Shown here: positions 43,821 to 52,651 of the stretch, one piece after another
How the letters are laid out: each line of letters begins with the position of its first letter
Position numbering within the stretch: the first letter of the stretch is position 1
Source of the DNA: Sulfitobacter sp. S190
GTDB taxonomy: Bacteria > Pseudomonadota > Alphaproteobacteria > Rhodobacterales > Rhodobacteraceae
Direction of reading: 5' to 3'
NCBI RefSeq assembly: GCF_025141935.1
Contig: NZ_CP081120.1
Coordinates: forward strand, 434,001-498,000
DNA length: 64,000 bases
The notes under the pieces: generated by a model
What the model saw: only the letters and a program-made list of their open reading frames with translations
Told to the model about the DNA's origin: nothing
Database searches by the model: none
Program-made: the position numbers and the translations under genes

Positions 43821-44381
43821 ATGCGTATCACACTGACATCCGCGCTGGCCCTTCTGGGCGCGACACCCGCGCTGGCTGCGAAAGGTCCGTTCTTTTCGCT
43901 GGGCAACACCGACTTCGTGGTGCTGCTGGCGTTCCTGCTGTTCATCGCGGTGCTGTACTATTTCAAGGTGCCCGGCCTTCTGGGCGGAATGCTGGACAAA
44001 CGTGCCGACGGCATCAAGTCCGAGCTGGAAGAAGCCCGCAAGCTGCGTGAAGACGCGCAGAAGCTGCTGGCCTCTTACGAGCGCAAGCAGAAGGAAGTGA
44101 AGGATCAGGCGGACCGTATCGTCACCACGGCCAAGCAGGAAGCGGCAGCCGCCGCCGAGCAGGCCCGTGTCGATCTTGCCAAATCCGTTGAGCGCCGTCT
44201 GGCCGCCGCCGAAGAGCAGATTGCTTCTGCCGAAGCCGGTGCCGTCAAGGAAGTGCGCGATCAAGCTGCGATGATTGCCGTGGGTGCCGCCCGCGATGTG
44301 ATCGCCAAGCAGATGACCGCAGCGGAGGCCAACAAGCTGATCGATGCCGCGATTGCCGACGTGGATGCCAAGCTCCACTAG
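43821..44381 (+). CDS. atpF: ATP synthase F0 subunit b
   Basis: This encodes 186 residues. It has an N-terminal membrane helix region (about 30-52, VVLLAFLLFIAVLYYFKVPG) and then a long charged coiled coil that forms the peripheral stalk with b'. The first 20 residues look signal-like (LTSALALLGATPALAAK), as in some related b subunits. It is the last gene of the operon and is followed by a strong terminator. Confidence 0.94.
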   Translation: MRITLTSALALLGATPALAAKGPFFSLGNTDFVVLLAFLLFIAVLYYFKVPGLLGGMLDKRADGIKSELEEARKLREDAQKLLASYERKQKEVKDQADRIVTTAKQEAAAAAEQARVDLAKSVERRLAAAEEQIASAEAGAVKEVRDQAAMIAVGAARDVIAKQMTAAEANKLIDAAIADVDAKLH

Positions 44382-44406
44382 GCCGCGCTGCAAGGTTCAA
44401 GACGAC

Positions 44407-44436
44407 AAAAGCCCCGGTCCTGTGCCGGGGCTTTTT
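44407..44436 (+). terminator. Terminator of the F0 operon
   Basis: AAAAGCCCCGG / CCGGGGCTTTTT forms an 11-bp stem with a 7-base loop and a T-run. Confidence 0.93.
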
Positions 44437-44493
44437 GCATCCAACGGATAGAACGCCCTGACGCGCAAAATGGTTCGCTGCATTTTTGCATAG

Positions 44494-44532
44494 CTGCTCC
44501 GCGATAAATGCCATTCTCAAAGCGCGGAGCAG
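44494..44532 (+). promoter_or_regulatory. 10-bp inverted repeat upstream of a small secreted protein gene
   Basis: CTGCTCCGCG - 19 bases - CGCGGAGCAG is perfect. A second short hairpin (GGACA/TGTCC) lies at 44551-44566, closer to the start at 44588. These are probable regulatory or leader structures. Confidence 0.5.
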
Positions 44533-44587
44533 ACCCCATTTCCTTGACAACGGACACAGCGATGTCCCACCGGAAAGGAAATGAAAA

Positions 44588-44740
44588 ATGCTGAAACTTG
44601 CCACCGCAACCCTGATCGTCGTCACCGGCCTGAGCGCCCCTGCCTTTGCATTCGGCAGCCCCACGAGCGGTGATCTGACCCCGACCGTTGACTATCCCGG
44701 TCCCGACACCGACACCGACCGCGACACAGATCGCGACTGA
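44588..44740 (+). CDS. Small secreted protein with acidic Asp-Thr repeat tail (50 residues)
   Basis: This is a short open frame with AAAGGAAA upstream. Residues 1 to about 21 form a signal peptide (LKLATATLIVVTGLSAPAFA, cleavage after an AFA-type site), leaving a mature peptide of about 29 residues ending in repeated Asp-Thr/Asp-Arg units (DTDTDRDTDRD). The tail may bind cations or calcium; this is a guess from composition. It has its own terminator, supporting a separate gene. No family is recognised. Confidence 0.62.
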   Translation: MLKLATATLIVVTGLSAPAFAFGSPTSGDLTPTVDYPGPDTDTDRDTDRD

Positions 44741-44748
44741 CATCATTT

Positions 44749-44774
44749 AAAGGCGCGCCTTCGGGGGCGCCTTT
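44749..44774 (+). terminator. Terminator after the small secreted protein gene
   Basis: An 8-bp stem AAAGGCGC / GCGCCTTT with a 10-base loop is followed by CGCTTTT. It starts nine bases after the stop codon. Confidence 0.75.
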
Positions 44775-44875
44775 CGCTTTTGTATATGTACGTTCGGATG
44801 CCGCCAATGCGCGGAAAGAGCGACGGCAGATCAAGATCGGGCGCGATGCCCAGCTGATCCATGGCTGACAGATAC

Positions 44876-45643
44876 TCAGCTTTCTGTTTCGTGATCGAGA
44901 CGCTGGCGCGCGATGTCTTCGTGCCGGTCGGCGCGTTGTTGATCGACGAGCGATCGTTCCACGTAGGACAGGTGGCTTTCAACGGCGGCGCGGGCGGCGG
45001 TAGCATCGCGGTTTACAAGTGCGTCGCGAATCGCGCGGTGCTGGTCCAGCAGGGCGGCGCGGGTGGTCCGCTGTTTGAACATGACCTGACGGTTATAGAA
45101 CACCCCGCCGCGCAGCAGATCGAACATCGAGCGCATCATGTGCAGCATGACGACATTGTGGCTCGCCTCGATGATCGACATGTGGAATTGCGCGTCGAGG
45201 GTGGCTTCGTCCTCGGCGCTTTGGGTGTCGTGGGCGGTTTCCATCTTGGCGAAGATGGCGTTGATGACCGCGAGATCGGTATCGGAGCCCAGACGCGCGG
45301 CACGCTCTGCAGCGAGCCCTTCCATATCGCGGCGGAAAGACAGATAGTCGATGACCGCTTCGTCGTGGCGGGCGAACAGGGCGATAAGTGCGGGCGAAAA
45401 CGCCGAACCCAGCACATCGGCGACATAGACGCCGGCACCCGCCCGTGAGGCCAGAAGGCCCGCGTCTTGCAAGCTGGCGATGGCGTCGCGCAGGGACGGC
45501 CGCGAAACCCCGAGACGTTCGGAAAGTTCGCGTTCGGACGGCAGCCGTTCGCCGGGCCGCAGGATGCCACGCAGGATCAGTTCCTCGATCTGCCGGATGA
45601 CCGCCGAGGAGAGTTTTTCGGGATTGACGGGGCGAAACGGCAT
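44876..45643 (-). CDS. FadR/PdhR-type (FCD) GntR family transcriptional regulator
   Basis: This encodes 255 residues. The winged helix-turn-helix contains RLPSERELSERLGVSRPSLR (about 33-52) and the C-terminal helical FCD ligand domain has the metal/acid-binding histidine pattern (for example DAQFHMSIIEASHN and a later VESHLSYVE). Family members sense organic acids such as lactate, pyruvate or glycolate. The perfect palindrome just upstream is its likely operator. No obvious target operon adjoins it except the divergent lipoprotein gene. Confidence 0.9.
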   Translation of the reverse strand: MPFRPVNPEKLSSAVIRQIEELILRGILRPGERLPSERELSERLGVSRPSLRDAIASLQDAGLLASRAGAGVYVADVLGSAFSPALIALFARHDEAVIDYLSFRRDMEGLAAERAARLGSDTDLAVINAIFAKMETAHDTQSAEDEATLDAQFHMSIIEASHNVVMLHMMRSMFDLLRGGVFYNRQVMFKQRTTRAALLDQHRAIRDALVNRDATAARAAVESHLSYVERSLVDQQRADRHEDIARQRLDHETES

Positions 45644-45659
45644 GGCGGCATCCTTTAAT

Positions 45660-45678
45660 TGGTCAAATTATATGACCA
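45660..45678. promoter_or_regulatory. GntR/FCD regulator operator
   Basis: TGGTCA - AATTATA - TGACCA is a perfect 6-base inverted repeat in an AT-rich patch 17 bases upstream of the regulator start. The TGGTC...GACCA core matches FadR/PdhR-type sites. Confidence 0.7.
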
Positions 45679-45754
45679 CATGTCCGGCCCAGCAAGCAGC
45701 CTTTGTCTCGGGCGCGTTAACCTGTCCTTAACGAAGGCGCGTTTTTGGTGGCGC

Positions 45755-46177
45755 ATGGATGTGCGTGTGGTGTTCTTTTTGATCGGGGTGGCGGGGCTGG
45801 CCGCGTGCAACACCGGCGGGCCGCATTTTCGCGGATTGCCCGCGACGGTCGTGACCGTGGAAGGGTCGACCTTTGCCGTGCGGGTGCGCGGGGAGCTGGC
45901 AGAGGCCATTCGCACCAACAGCCAGTACGCGCCACGGTTGGGGCCGATCCGGGCGCGGGCCGCGCAGGCGATGGCGCAGGTGTCGGGCTGTCCGGTGATT
46001 GAAGTGCGCGGCGATCAGGCGCAGGCGCTGGGCATTCTGGATTGTGGGGCACCGGGCCGGCGTATCCCGCCCGAAGCCAATGCCCCGCTGGCCTATGACT
46101 GCGTCCCGGTGCGCGGCAGTGAAATCCGCGAATTGGGGGGGGTGCGGGTCGAGATCGACTGCGAGCCGTCGTTGTAG
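45755..46177 (+). CDS. Hypothetical lipoprotein
   Basis: This encodes 140 residues. The N-terminal MDVRVVFFLIGVAGLAAC ends in a lipobox (LAAC, Cys18), so it should be a membrane-anchored lipoprotein. The remainder contains four cysteines in two pairs (CPV, LDC, DCVP, DCEP) that could form disulfides. No family is recognised. The start at 45755 is chosen because the frame upstream includes the GntR operator. It lies 121 bases upstream of smc and may share its transcript. Confidence 0.75.
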   Translation: MDVRVVFFLIGVAGLAACNTGGPHFRGLPATVVTVEGSTFAVRVRGELAEAIRTNSQYAPRLGPIRARAAQAMAQVSGCPVIEVRGDQAQALGILDCGAPGRRIPPEANAPLAYDCVPVRGSEIRELGGVRVEIDCEPSL

Positions 46178-46298
46178 GCCCAATATCTTGTGGATAAGTG
46201 TGGCCTTGCCGCCGTTGGTTGTGTGTCCCTGTTGACAGAGGGCCGGACAAACCCGCACGTTTGGTCACCTTTGGAATCACCCGCGGGAAGGACCCCGT

Positions 46299-49200
46299 TT
46301 GCGCTTTTCGAAACTCAGGCTGACCGGCTTCAAGAGCTTCGTCGATCCGACCGACCTGATCATCGCGGATGGTCTGACGGGGGTCGTGGGGCCGAACGGC
46401 TGTGGCAAATCCAACCTGCTGGAGGCCTTGCGCTGGGTGATGGGCGAAAACCGCCCCACGGCGATGCGCGGCGGGGGGATGGAGGACGTGATTTTCGCCG
46501 GGGCGGCCACGCGGCCCGCGCGCAATTTTGCGGAAGTGTCGCTGCATATCGATAACGCGGAGCGGCTGGCGCCCGCGGGGTTCAATGACGACGACAATCT
46601 GGAGATCGTGCGCCGGATCACCCGCGATGTGGGCAGTGCCTACAAGGCGGCGGGCAAGGATGTGCGCGCCCGCGATGTGCAGATGCTGTTTGCCGATGCG
46701 TCCACCGGTGCCCATTCGCCCGCGCTGGTCCGGCAGGGCCAGATTTCCGAGCTGATCAACGCCAAGCCCAAGAACCGGCGCCGTATTTTGGAGGAAGCGG
46801 CGGGGATTTCGGGGCTGTATGCGCGGCGTCACGAGGCGGAGTTGAAGCTGAACGGGGCGGAGGCCAATCTGGCGCGGGTTGACGATGTGATCGAGCAACT
46901 GGCCGCGCAACTGGCGCAACTGGCGCGGCAGGCCCGTCAGGCCGCGCGGTACCGCGAGATCGGCAATGAGCTGCGCCGCACGGAAGGCACGCTGCTGTAC
47001 CGCCGCTGGCGCGAGGCGGATGATGCGCGGGGGGTGGCCGAGGAGGAATTGCGCACGCGGGTCAGTGCCACCGCACAGGCCGAAGGATTGGTGCGCCAGT
47101 GTGCCAAGGGCCGCGAAGAGGCCGAGACCGTCCTGCCGTCGCTGCGCGAGGAGGATGCGATCGCCGCGGCCGTCGTGCAGCGGTTGCTGGTGCAGCGGGA
47201 CACGCTGAGCGATGAGGAAGGCCGCGCGCAGAGCCTGATCGAGACGCTGACGGGCCGGATTGCGCAGCTGGGCCGTGACATCGAGCGCGAGGGCGGATTG
47301 AACCGCGATGCGGTCGATACGATTGCGCGGCTGGAATGGGAAGCGACCGAACTTGCCAAGGCGGGCGAGGGCCACGCCGACGCGCTGACTGCTGCATCCG
47401 AGGCCGCACAGGAGGCTGCATCGGTGTTGCAGGCGCGGGAGGGCGATCTGAGCCAGCAGACGGAGGACGTGGCGCGGCTGGCGGCACGGCACGGATCGGC
47501 GCAACGGTTGCTCGACGATAGCCGCAAGACACAGGCGAAATCGGAGACCGAAGCCGAAGCGGCCCGGATCGCGGTGGCATCGCATCAGGAAAAGCTGACG
47601 AAAGCGGCCGAAGATTTCGCCATCGCGCAGGCAGATGAGCAACGCGCCGTGGCCGCGGCGAGCGCGGCGGAGGGTGCGTTGATCGCAGCCGAGGAAGCCC
47701 GCGCGCAGACCCAGTCGCGCGAGGCGGATGCCCGTGCCGAACGGTCGCAGGCCGAGGGCGAGATGAACGCGCTGCGCGCCGAGATGACCGCGCTGGCCAA
47801 ACTGGTTGAACGTGACACCGCCGAGGGCGGCCAGATCCTGGACAGGTTGCAGGTCGAACACGGGTTCGAAAAGGCGCTCGGGGCAGCGCTGGCCGATGAT
47901 CTGCGCGCGCCCGAGGTGGATGAGGATGGCCCGTCGGGCTGGGCGCCACTGCCCGGCTATGACAGGGCCCAGCCCTTGCCCGCCGGGGTGACGCCGCTCA
48001 CCAATCACGTGTCCTGCCCCGATGTGCTGGAGCGGCGGATGGGCCAGATCGGTCTGGTCGATCCCGACGACGGTCCACGCCTACAGGCGGCGCTGCAACC
48101 GGGCCAGCGTCTGGTGTCACCCGAGGGCGATCTGTGGCGCTGGGACGGGTTTCGCGCCTGGGCGGAGGACGCTCCCTCGGCCGCCGCGCTGCGTCTGCAA
48201 CAGCTCAACAAGCTGGAGCGGCTCAAGCAGGGGCTGGAGCAGGCCAGCCAGCGCGCCGAAGGGGCCCGCCGCGCGCACGACAGTCTGACCGAACAATTGC
48301 AGGCCGAAACGGAGGCCGACAAACGCGCCCGCGATGCCCGCCGCGACGCCGACCGTGCCGTGGCCGATGCGGGGCGGGCGTTGAGCCGGGTCGAGGCGGA
48401 TCGCAATCTGGCCGAAGGGCGGCTGGAATCGCTCGGGCTGGCGGTCAAGCGCCACGAGGACGAGGCGATCGGCGCACGGGCCCGTGTGCGCGAGGCCGAG
48501 AACGCGCTGTCCGATCTGGGTGATTTGCAGACCGCGCGCGACAGTGTCGAGGATTTGCGGATGACGGTCGAGGCCGCCCGCATCACCATGATGTCGCGCC
48601 GGTCGGCCCACGACGAGCTGCGCCGCGAGGGCGAGGCCCGCACCCGCCGCAGTCAGGAAGTGACCAAGGAGTTGAGCGGCTGGCGCCACCGTTTGGACAC
48701 TGCCGAGAAGCGCAGCGCCGAGTTGGTCGAGCGCAAGGAAGCATCAGAGGCGGAGCTCAGCGTTGCGGCGGCGGTGCCCGCCGAGATCGCCGAGAAACGC
48801 GAGGCGCTGGGCACCGAGATCGCCCGCGCCGAGGCCCGCCGCGCACAGGCGGCAGATACATTGTCGGCGGCGGAGACCGCGTTGCGGGCGGCAACGCTGG
48901 CCGAGCGTGACGCCGAGCGCGAAGCCTCAGAGGCCCGCGAGGCCCGCGCCCGTTCCGAGGCGCGCAGCGATGCGGCCCGCGAGACCGTGACCGCCGCCGC
49001 CGAGCGCATCGCCGAGGACCAGCAGCTGACCCCGAACCAGTTGCTGACACAGCTGGATGTGAACCCCGACCAGATGCCTGCCGCGGATGTGTTGGAGGCC
49101 GACGTGGGCAGGCTCAAGCGGCAGCGCGACGCGCTGGGGGCGGTCAACCTGCGGGCCGAGGAAGACGCTAGGGATGTGCAGACCGAGCACGACGAACTGG

Positions 49201-49754
49201 TGGCCGAAAAGGCCGATCTGGAAGAGGCCATCAAGACCCTGCGCGCGGGCATTGCCAGCCTTAACCGCGAGGGCCGCGAGCGGCTGCTGACCGCGTTCGA
49301 GCAGGTCAATTCCAATTTTTCGTTGCTCTTTACCCATCTGTTTGGCGGCGGCGAGGCCAATCTGGTGATGGTCGAGAGCGATGACCCGCTGGAGGCCGGT
49401 CTGGAGATCATGTGCCAGCCGCCGGGCAAGAAACTGTCGACCCTGAGCCTGTTGTCGGGGGGCGAGCAGACGCTGACCGCGATGGCGCTGATCTTTGCGG
49501 TGTTCCTGGCCAACCCTGCGCCGATCTGTGTTCTCGACGAGGTCGATGCGCCGCTGGATGATGCCAACGTGGGCCGGTTCTGTGATCTGCTGGACGAGAT
49601 GTGCCGCCAGACCGACACCCGTTTCCTGATCATCACGCACCATGCGGTGACCATGTCGCGGATGGACCGGTTGTTCGGCGTGACCATGGCCGAGCAGGGC
49701 GTCAGCCAGTTGGTGTCTGTCGATCTGAAGAAAGCCGCGCAGATGGTCGCGTAA
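46299..49754 (+). CDS. smc: Chromosome segregation protein SMC
   Basis: This encodes 1151 residues from a TTG start with AAGGA seven bases upstream. The ATPase head is split between the ends: Walker A GPNGCGKS at 31-38, signature LSGGEQTLT at about 1052-1060, and Walker B VLDEVDAP near 1078-1085. Two long Ala/Glu/Arg-rich coiled coils flank a hinge around residues 530-625 that is Pro/Trp/Gly-containing and poorly conserved in look. SMC condenses and segregates the chromosome with ScpA/ScpB, which are not encoded here. Confidence 0.96.
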   Translation: MRFSKLRLTGFKSFVDPTDLIIADGLTGVVGPNGCGKSNLLEALRWVMGENRPTAMRGGGMEDVIFAGAATRPARNFAEVSLHIDNAERLAPAGFNDDDNLEIVRRITRDVGSAYKAAGKDVRARDVQMLFADASTGAHSPALVRQGQISELINAKPKNRRRILEEAAGISGLYARRHEAELKLNGAEANLARVDDVIEQLAAQLAQLARQARQAARYREIGNELRRTEGTLLYRRWREADDARGVAEEELRTRVSATAQAEGLVRQCAKGREEAETVLPSLREEDAIAAAVVQRLLVQRDTLSDEEGRAQSLIETLTGRIAQLGRDIEREGGLNRDAVDTIARLEWEATELAKAGEGHADALTAASEAAQEAASVLQAREGDLSQQTEDVARLAARHGSAQRLLDDSRKTQAKSETEAEAARIAVASHQEKLTKAAEDFAIAQADEQRAVAAASAAEGALIAAEEARAQTQSREADARAERSQAEGEMNALRAEMTALAKLVERDTAEGGQILDRLQVEHGFEKALGAALADDLRAPEVDEDGPSGWAPLPGYDRAQPLPAGVTPLTNHVSCPDVLERRMGQIGLVDPDDGPRLQAALQPGQRLVSPEGDLWRWDGFRAWAEDAPSAAALRLQQLNKLERLKQGLEQASQRAEGARRAHDSLTEQLQAETEADKRARDARRDADRAVADAGRALSRVEADRNLAEGRLESLGLAVKRHEDEAIGARARVREAENALSDLGDLQTARDSVEDLRMTVEAARITMMSRRSAHDELRREGEARTRRSQEVTKELSGWRHRLDTAEKRSAELVERKEASEAELSVAAAVPAEIAEKREALGTEIARAEARRAQAADTLSAAETALRAATLAERDAEREASEAREARARSEARSDAARETVTAAAERIAEDQQLTPNQLLTQLDVNPDQMPAADVLEADVGRLKRQRDALGAVNLRAEEDARDVQTEHDELVAEKADLEEAIKTLRAGIASLNREGRERLLTAFEQVNSNFSLLFTHLFGGGEANLVMVESDDPLEAGLEIMCQPPGKKLSTLSLLSGGEQTLTAMALIFAVFLANPAPICVLDEVDAPLDDANVGRFCDLLDEMCRQTDTRFLIITHHAVTMSRMDRLFGVTMAEQGVSQLVSVDLKKAAQMVA

Positions 49755-49797
49755 ACGTGCATGGCGCGGGCGGGCCCGCGGGCATAGTTTGACCGCC

Positions 49798-50142
49798 ATG
49801 AGACTGCTTTTGACCCTGCTTGCCTGTCCCACCGCGCTGTTGGCGGATTTTGCCGTTCTGGCGGGCGATGTGCCCCTGTCGCGCACGGAGGTCGTTGCCC
49901 TGACCGCGGGGCCGGATCTGGCGTTTTTTGCGGGGGGCGTGTCGCGCTATTCGGCGGGGGGTGCGTATAGTTTCACCTACGACAGCGGGCAATCGGCCTT
50001 TGGCACCTATGACGTGGGCCCCGACGGGGTGATTTGCATCGCCTACCGCAATGGCCGCAGCCGCTGTGACCGGTTTGTGCGCAGCCACGGGCGGTTGGTG
50101 ATGTTGACGCAGGCCGGTGACAGGTTTCCGGTGCGCCCCTAG
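49798..50142 (+). CDS. Small secreted protein of unknown function
   Basis: This encodes 114 residues. The first about 19 residues (MRLLLTLLACPTALLADFA) form a signal peptide. The mature part is rich in Gly/Tyr/Ser with beta-type repeats (YSFTYDSGQSAFGTYDVGPD) and one Cys pair in a VICIAYRNGRSRCDRFV segment that could form a disulfide. It resembles, loosely, small periplasmic proteins of the DUF995 kind; I do not assign a family. It follows smc by 43 bases and ends overlapping the convergent rhodanese gene. Confidence 0.65.
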   Translation: MRLLLTLLACPTALLADFAVLAGDVPLSRTEVVALTAGPDLAFFAGGVSRYSAGGAYSFTYDSGQSAFGTYDVGPDGVICIAYRNGRSRCDRFVRSHGRLVMLTQAGDRFPVRP

Positions 50143-50537
50143 GCGGGGGTGTCGTCGCGCTGCACTGGACCGCCCGCTTTTGCCCACGCGCCAAAGCCCT
50201 CGCGCAGGTGGGCCGCGTCAAACCCCATGTCTCGCAGCGTGGCGACCGAGATGGCCGAGCGCCAGCCCGAGGCGCAGTGGAAGACGAATTTCTTGTCCTG
50301 CGCAAAGACGTCCTTGAAATAGGGGCTGTCGGGGTCAACCCAGAATTCCAGCATGCCGCGCGGGCAGTGGAAGCTGCCGGGGATGTAGCCGCTGCGTGCA
50401 CGTTCGCGCGGATCGCGCAGATCGACGATCTGGACCGACGGGTCATCGACCATCGCGATGGCGTCTGCGGTTTCGATTTCCTCGATCCGGGCGCGCGCGC
50501 GCTCGACCATTTCTGCGGCGGTGATTTTCAGGGGCAT
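50139..50537 (-). CDS. Rhodanese-like domain protein
   Basis: This encodes 132 residues, a single rhodanese domain. The active-site loop is CASGWRS with Cys88, preceded by the VDLRDPRERARSGYIPGS segment that opens the domain. These enzymes transfer sulfane sulfur; the acceptor is unknown. The start at 50537 is chosen because the family begins just before the TAAEMVERARA helix. It is followed upstream (minus strand) by the lytic transglycosylase gene, 11 bases away. Confidence 0.9.
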   Translation of the reverse strand: MPLKITAAEMVERARARIEEIETADAIAMVDDPSVQIVDLRDPRERARSGYIPGSFHCPRGMLEFWVDPDSPYFKDVFAQDKKFVFHCASGWRSAISVATLRDMGFDAAHLREGFGAWAKAGGPVQRDDTPA

Positions 50538-50548
50538 GGGTGGTCCTT

Positions 50549-51724
50549 TCAAAGCTGGCCAAGCAGGGCGGGCGTGGGCCATGCGTCGGCGGGCAGGCCC
50601 AGCCGCAGTTGTTCGGCCTGTACCGCAGCGCGGGTTTTCGCGCCCAGAATACCGTCGATATCGCCCACGTCATAGCCTTTGTCCTGCAGCTTGCGCTGCA
50701 GCTGTTCCATCTGGTCGCCCGTCAGCCCCGTGTCGGGGGTGCCCGCCGCATAGACCTGCGCGCCTTCCAGGCGGGTGGCGAAATAGGCGGCGGTCAGAAC
50801 GTAGGTAAAGCTCTGGTTCCATTCGAAATAGACGCGGAAGTTGGGGTAGGCGAGGAATTTGGGCCCGCCGCGCCCCTGCGGCACGATGAGCGAGGCGGGA
50901 AGATCGCGGGCCAGTGCCCCGTCGCGGGCCGTGATGCCGAAGGCGGCCCATTCGGCACCTGTCCTGGTGGTTGTCAGCCCGCTTTGCGACCAGTCGAAAC
51001 CTTCCGGCACGGTCACTTCGTCGATCCACGGCTCGCCCGCGCGCCAGCCCAGATGCTGCAGCATCTTGCCGCCCGACACCAACGCATCGGGGGCAGAGGT
51101 TTTCAGCGACACCGCGCCGTCGCCGTCGCCATCGGTGCCGTTTTCGAGAATGTCGCGCGGCAGCATCTGCACCATGCCGATTTCACCGGCCCATGCGCCG
51201 GTGGTGGTGGCGGGATCGAACGCGCCTTGGGCAAAAAGCTCCATCGCGGCAAAAACCTGCGGGCGAAACAGGTCGGGGCGGCGGCAGTCGTGGGCGAGCG
51301 TGACCAGCGCGTTGGCGGTGTTGAAATCGCCCTGAATCGCGCCGTAGTCGGTTTCGAACGCCCAGAAGGCCAGAAGCACGCCGCGCGGCACGCCGTACTC
51401 CCGCTCGATCCGCTCGAAGATCGCATCGTATCTGTCCCCGTTGGATTTGCCCCGGTTGATCCGGTCGTTCGAGATCAGACGCCGCGAGAAATCGACGAAG
51501 GGGCGCTGGAACACGCCCTGTGCACGGTCGGCCCGCAGAACCGCGTCATCCTTGCGCACGCCGCGCAGAAATGCATCGGCAGTGGCAGCATCGATGCCGC
51601 GGGTCACGGCCTCTTGCGCCAGTCCGGCCTTGAAGGCGTCAAAGCTGCCGCCGCAGGTTTGCGCCGCGGCATGCAGCGGCAACAGCGACACGATCGCAGC
51701 ACAGGTCAGGGAAAAGAATTTCAT
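50549..51724 (-). CDS. Lytic murein transglycosylase (MltB type) with peptidoglycan-binding domain
   Basis: This encodes 391 residues. A signal peptide (about 1-21) precedes the MltB/SLT_2 catalytic domain, whose catalytic glutamate is Glu124 in LAFWAFETDYG. A C-terminal peptidoglycan-binding domain (about 330-391) has MEQLQRKLQDKGYDVGDIDG and GAKTRAAVQ repeats. It cleaves glycan strands to form 1,6-anhydro ends. It lies between the rhodanese gene and cobD on the minus strand. Confidence 0.92.
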   Translation of the reverse strand: MKFFSLTCAAIVSLLPLHAAAQTCGGSFDAFKAGLAQEAVTRGIDAATADAFLRGVRKDDAVLRADRAQGVFQRPFVDFSRRLISNDRINRGKSNGDRYDAIFERIEREYGVPRGVLLAFWAFETDYGAIQGDFNTANALVTLAHDCRRPDLFRPQVFAAMELFAQGAFDPATTTGAWAGEIGMVQMLPRDILENGTDGDGDGAVSLKTSAPDALVSGGKMLQHLGWRAGEPWIDEVTVPEGFDWSQSGLTTTRTGAEWAAFGITARDGALARDLPASLIVPQGRGGPKFLAYPNFRVYFEWNQSFTYVLTAAYFATRLEGAQVYAAGTPDTGLTGDQMEQLQRKLQDKGYDVGDIDGILGAKTRAAVQAEQLRLGLPADAWPTPALLGQL

Positions 51725-51739
51725 GTCGGTTCTCACTTT

Positions 51740-52651
51740 TTACAACAGGGTTGCGAGCGTCAGCACCGCCACCAGAAATAGGGCCCAGGCCTGCCAAAGC
51801 CGTGACGCCGCCGCGTCGATTGCGAGGGCGCCGATGTGTTTTGATCCTGCGGGGTTCACCCACGCGAAATCCTGCATCACGCCATCATAGGCACGCGGAC
51901 CTGCAAGGGCCACATTGATGGCGTAGGCCATGGCCGCTTCGGGCCAGCCCGCGTTGGGCGAGCGGTGCAGGCGCGCATCTGCCGCGATGGCCCGCCAATG
52001 GCGCGGTATGCCGTCCGACAGTGCAATCAGCACCGCCGTCAGCCGTGCGGGCAGCCAGTTGAGCAGATCGTCCAGCCGCGCCGCCGCCTTGCCGAATTGT
52101 TCGAAGCGGTCGGTGCGGTAGCCGATCATGCTGTCGGCGGTGTTGACGATCTTGTAGGCCAGCAGCCCCGGCAGACCGCCCAGCACAAACCAGAAGGCGG
52201 GCGCGATGACCCCGTCGCAGAGATTTTCGGCGCCGCTTTCGATGGCGGAGCGGGCAACGGCGGAGGGCGTCATGTCGCCGGTGTCACGGCTGACGATCAT
52301 CGCAACGGCGGCCCGCCCGGCGGCGGGCGACATGCGCAGGCCGGTGGCCACGGCGCGGACATGGTCGAGCAGTGATTTTTGCGCCAGCAGCACCGCGCAG
52401 ACCAGTATTTCCACAACCCAGCCTAGCTGTGCGAGGGCCTGACCCAGAAGCAGCATTGCGGCGACGAGCGCGGCAATCACGGCCCCGCCTTTCACCATGC
52501 GGTTGGTGCCGGAGTTGAACCGTTTCTCGGCCCCGCCGACCAGCCGCCCCATAAGCACGGCGGGATGCGGCAGGCGTGCCCACAGCCACTGTGGTTCTCC
52601 CAGCAGCGCATCGAGCACCAGCGCCAGTGTCAGGACGGCGGTGGTGGTCAT
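51740..52651 (-). CDS. cobD: Adenosylcobinamide-phosphate synthase (CobD/CbiB)
   Basis: This encodes 303 residues with several membrane helices. The opening [20 protein letters not shown](HP) with GEP and HPV residues, the SRDTGDM([12 protein letters not shown]) region and [13 protein letters not shown] are diagnostic of CbiB. It attaches the aminopropanol or aminopropanol-phosphate arm to cobyric acid. The start at 52651 overlaps the cobC stop by four bases, so the two are one operon. Confidence 0.94.
   Translation of the reverse strand: MTTTAVLTLALVLDALLGEPQWLWARLPHPAVLMGRLVGGAEKRFNSGTNRMVKGGAVIAALVAAMLLLGQALAQLGWVVEILVCAVLLAQKSLLDHVRAVATGLRMSPAAGRAAVAMIVSRDTGDMTPSAVARSAIESGAENLCDGVIAPAFWFVLGGLPGLLAYKIVNTADSMIGYRTDRFEQFGKAAARLDDLLNWLPARLTAVLIALSDGIPRHWRAIAADARLHRSPNAGWPEAAMAYAINVALAGPRAYDGVMQDFAWVNPAGSKHIGALAIDAAASRLWQAWALFLVAVLTLATLL

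Noticed and set aside
45717..48008. 763-codon minus-strand open frame opposite smc
   Set aside because: It is antisense to smc and the lipoprotein gene, rich in Arg/Leu/Gly with no family pattern.
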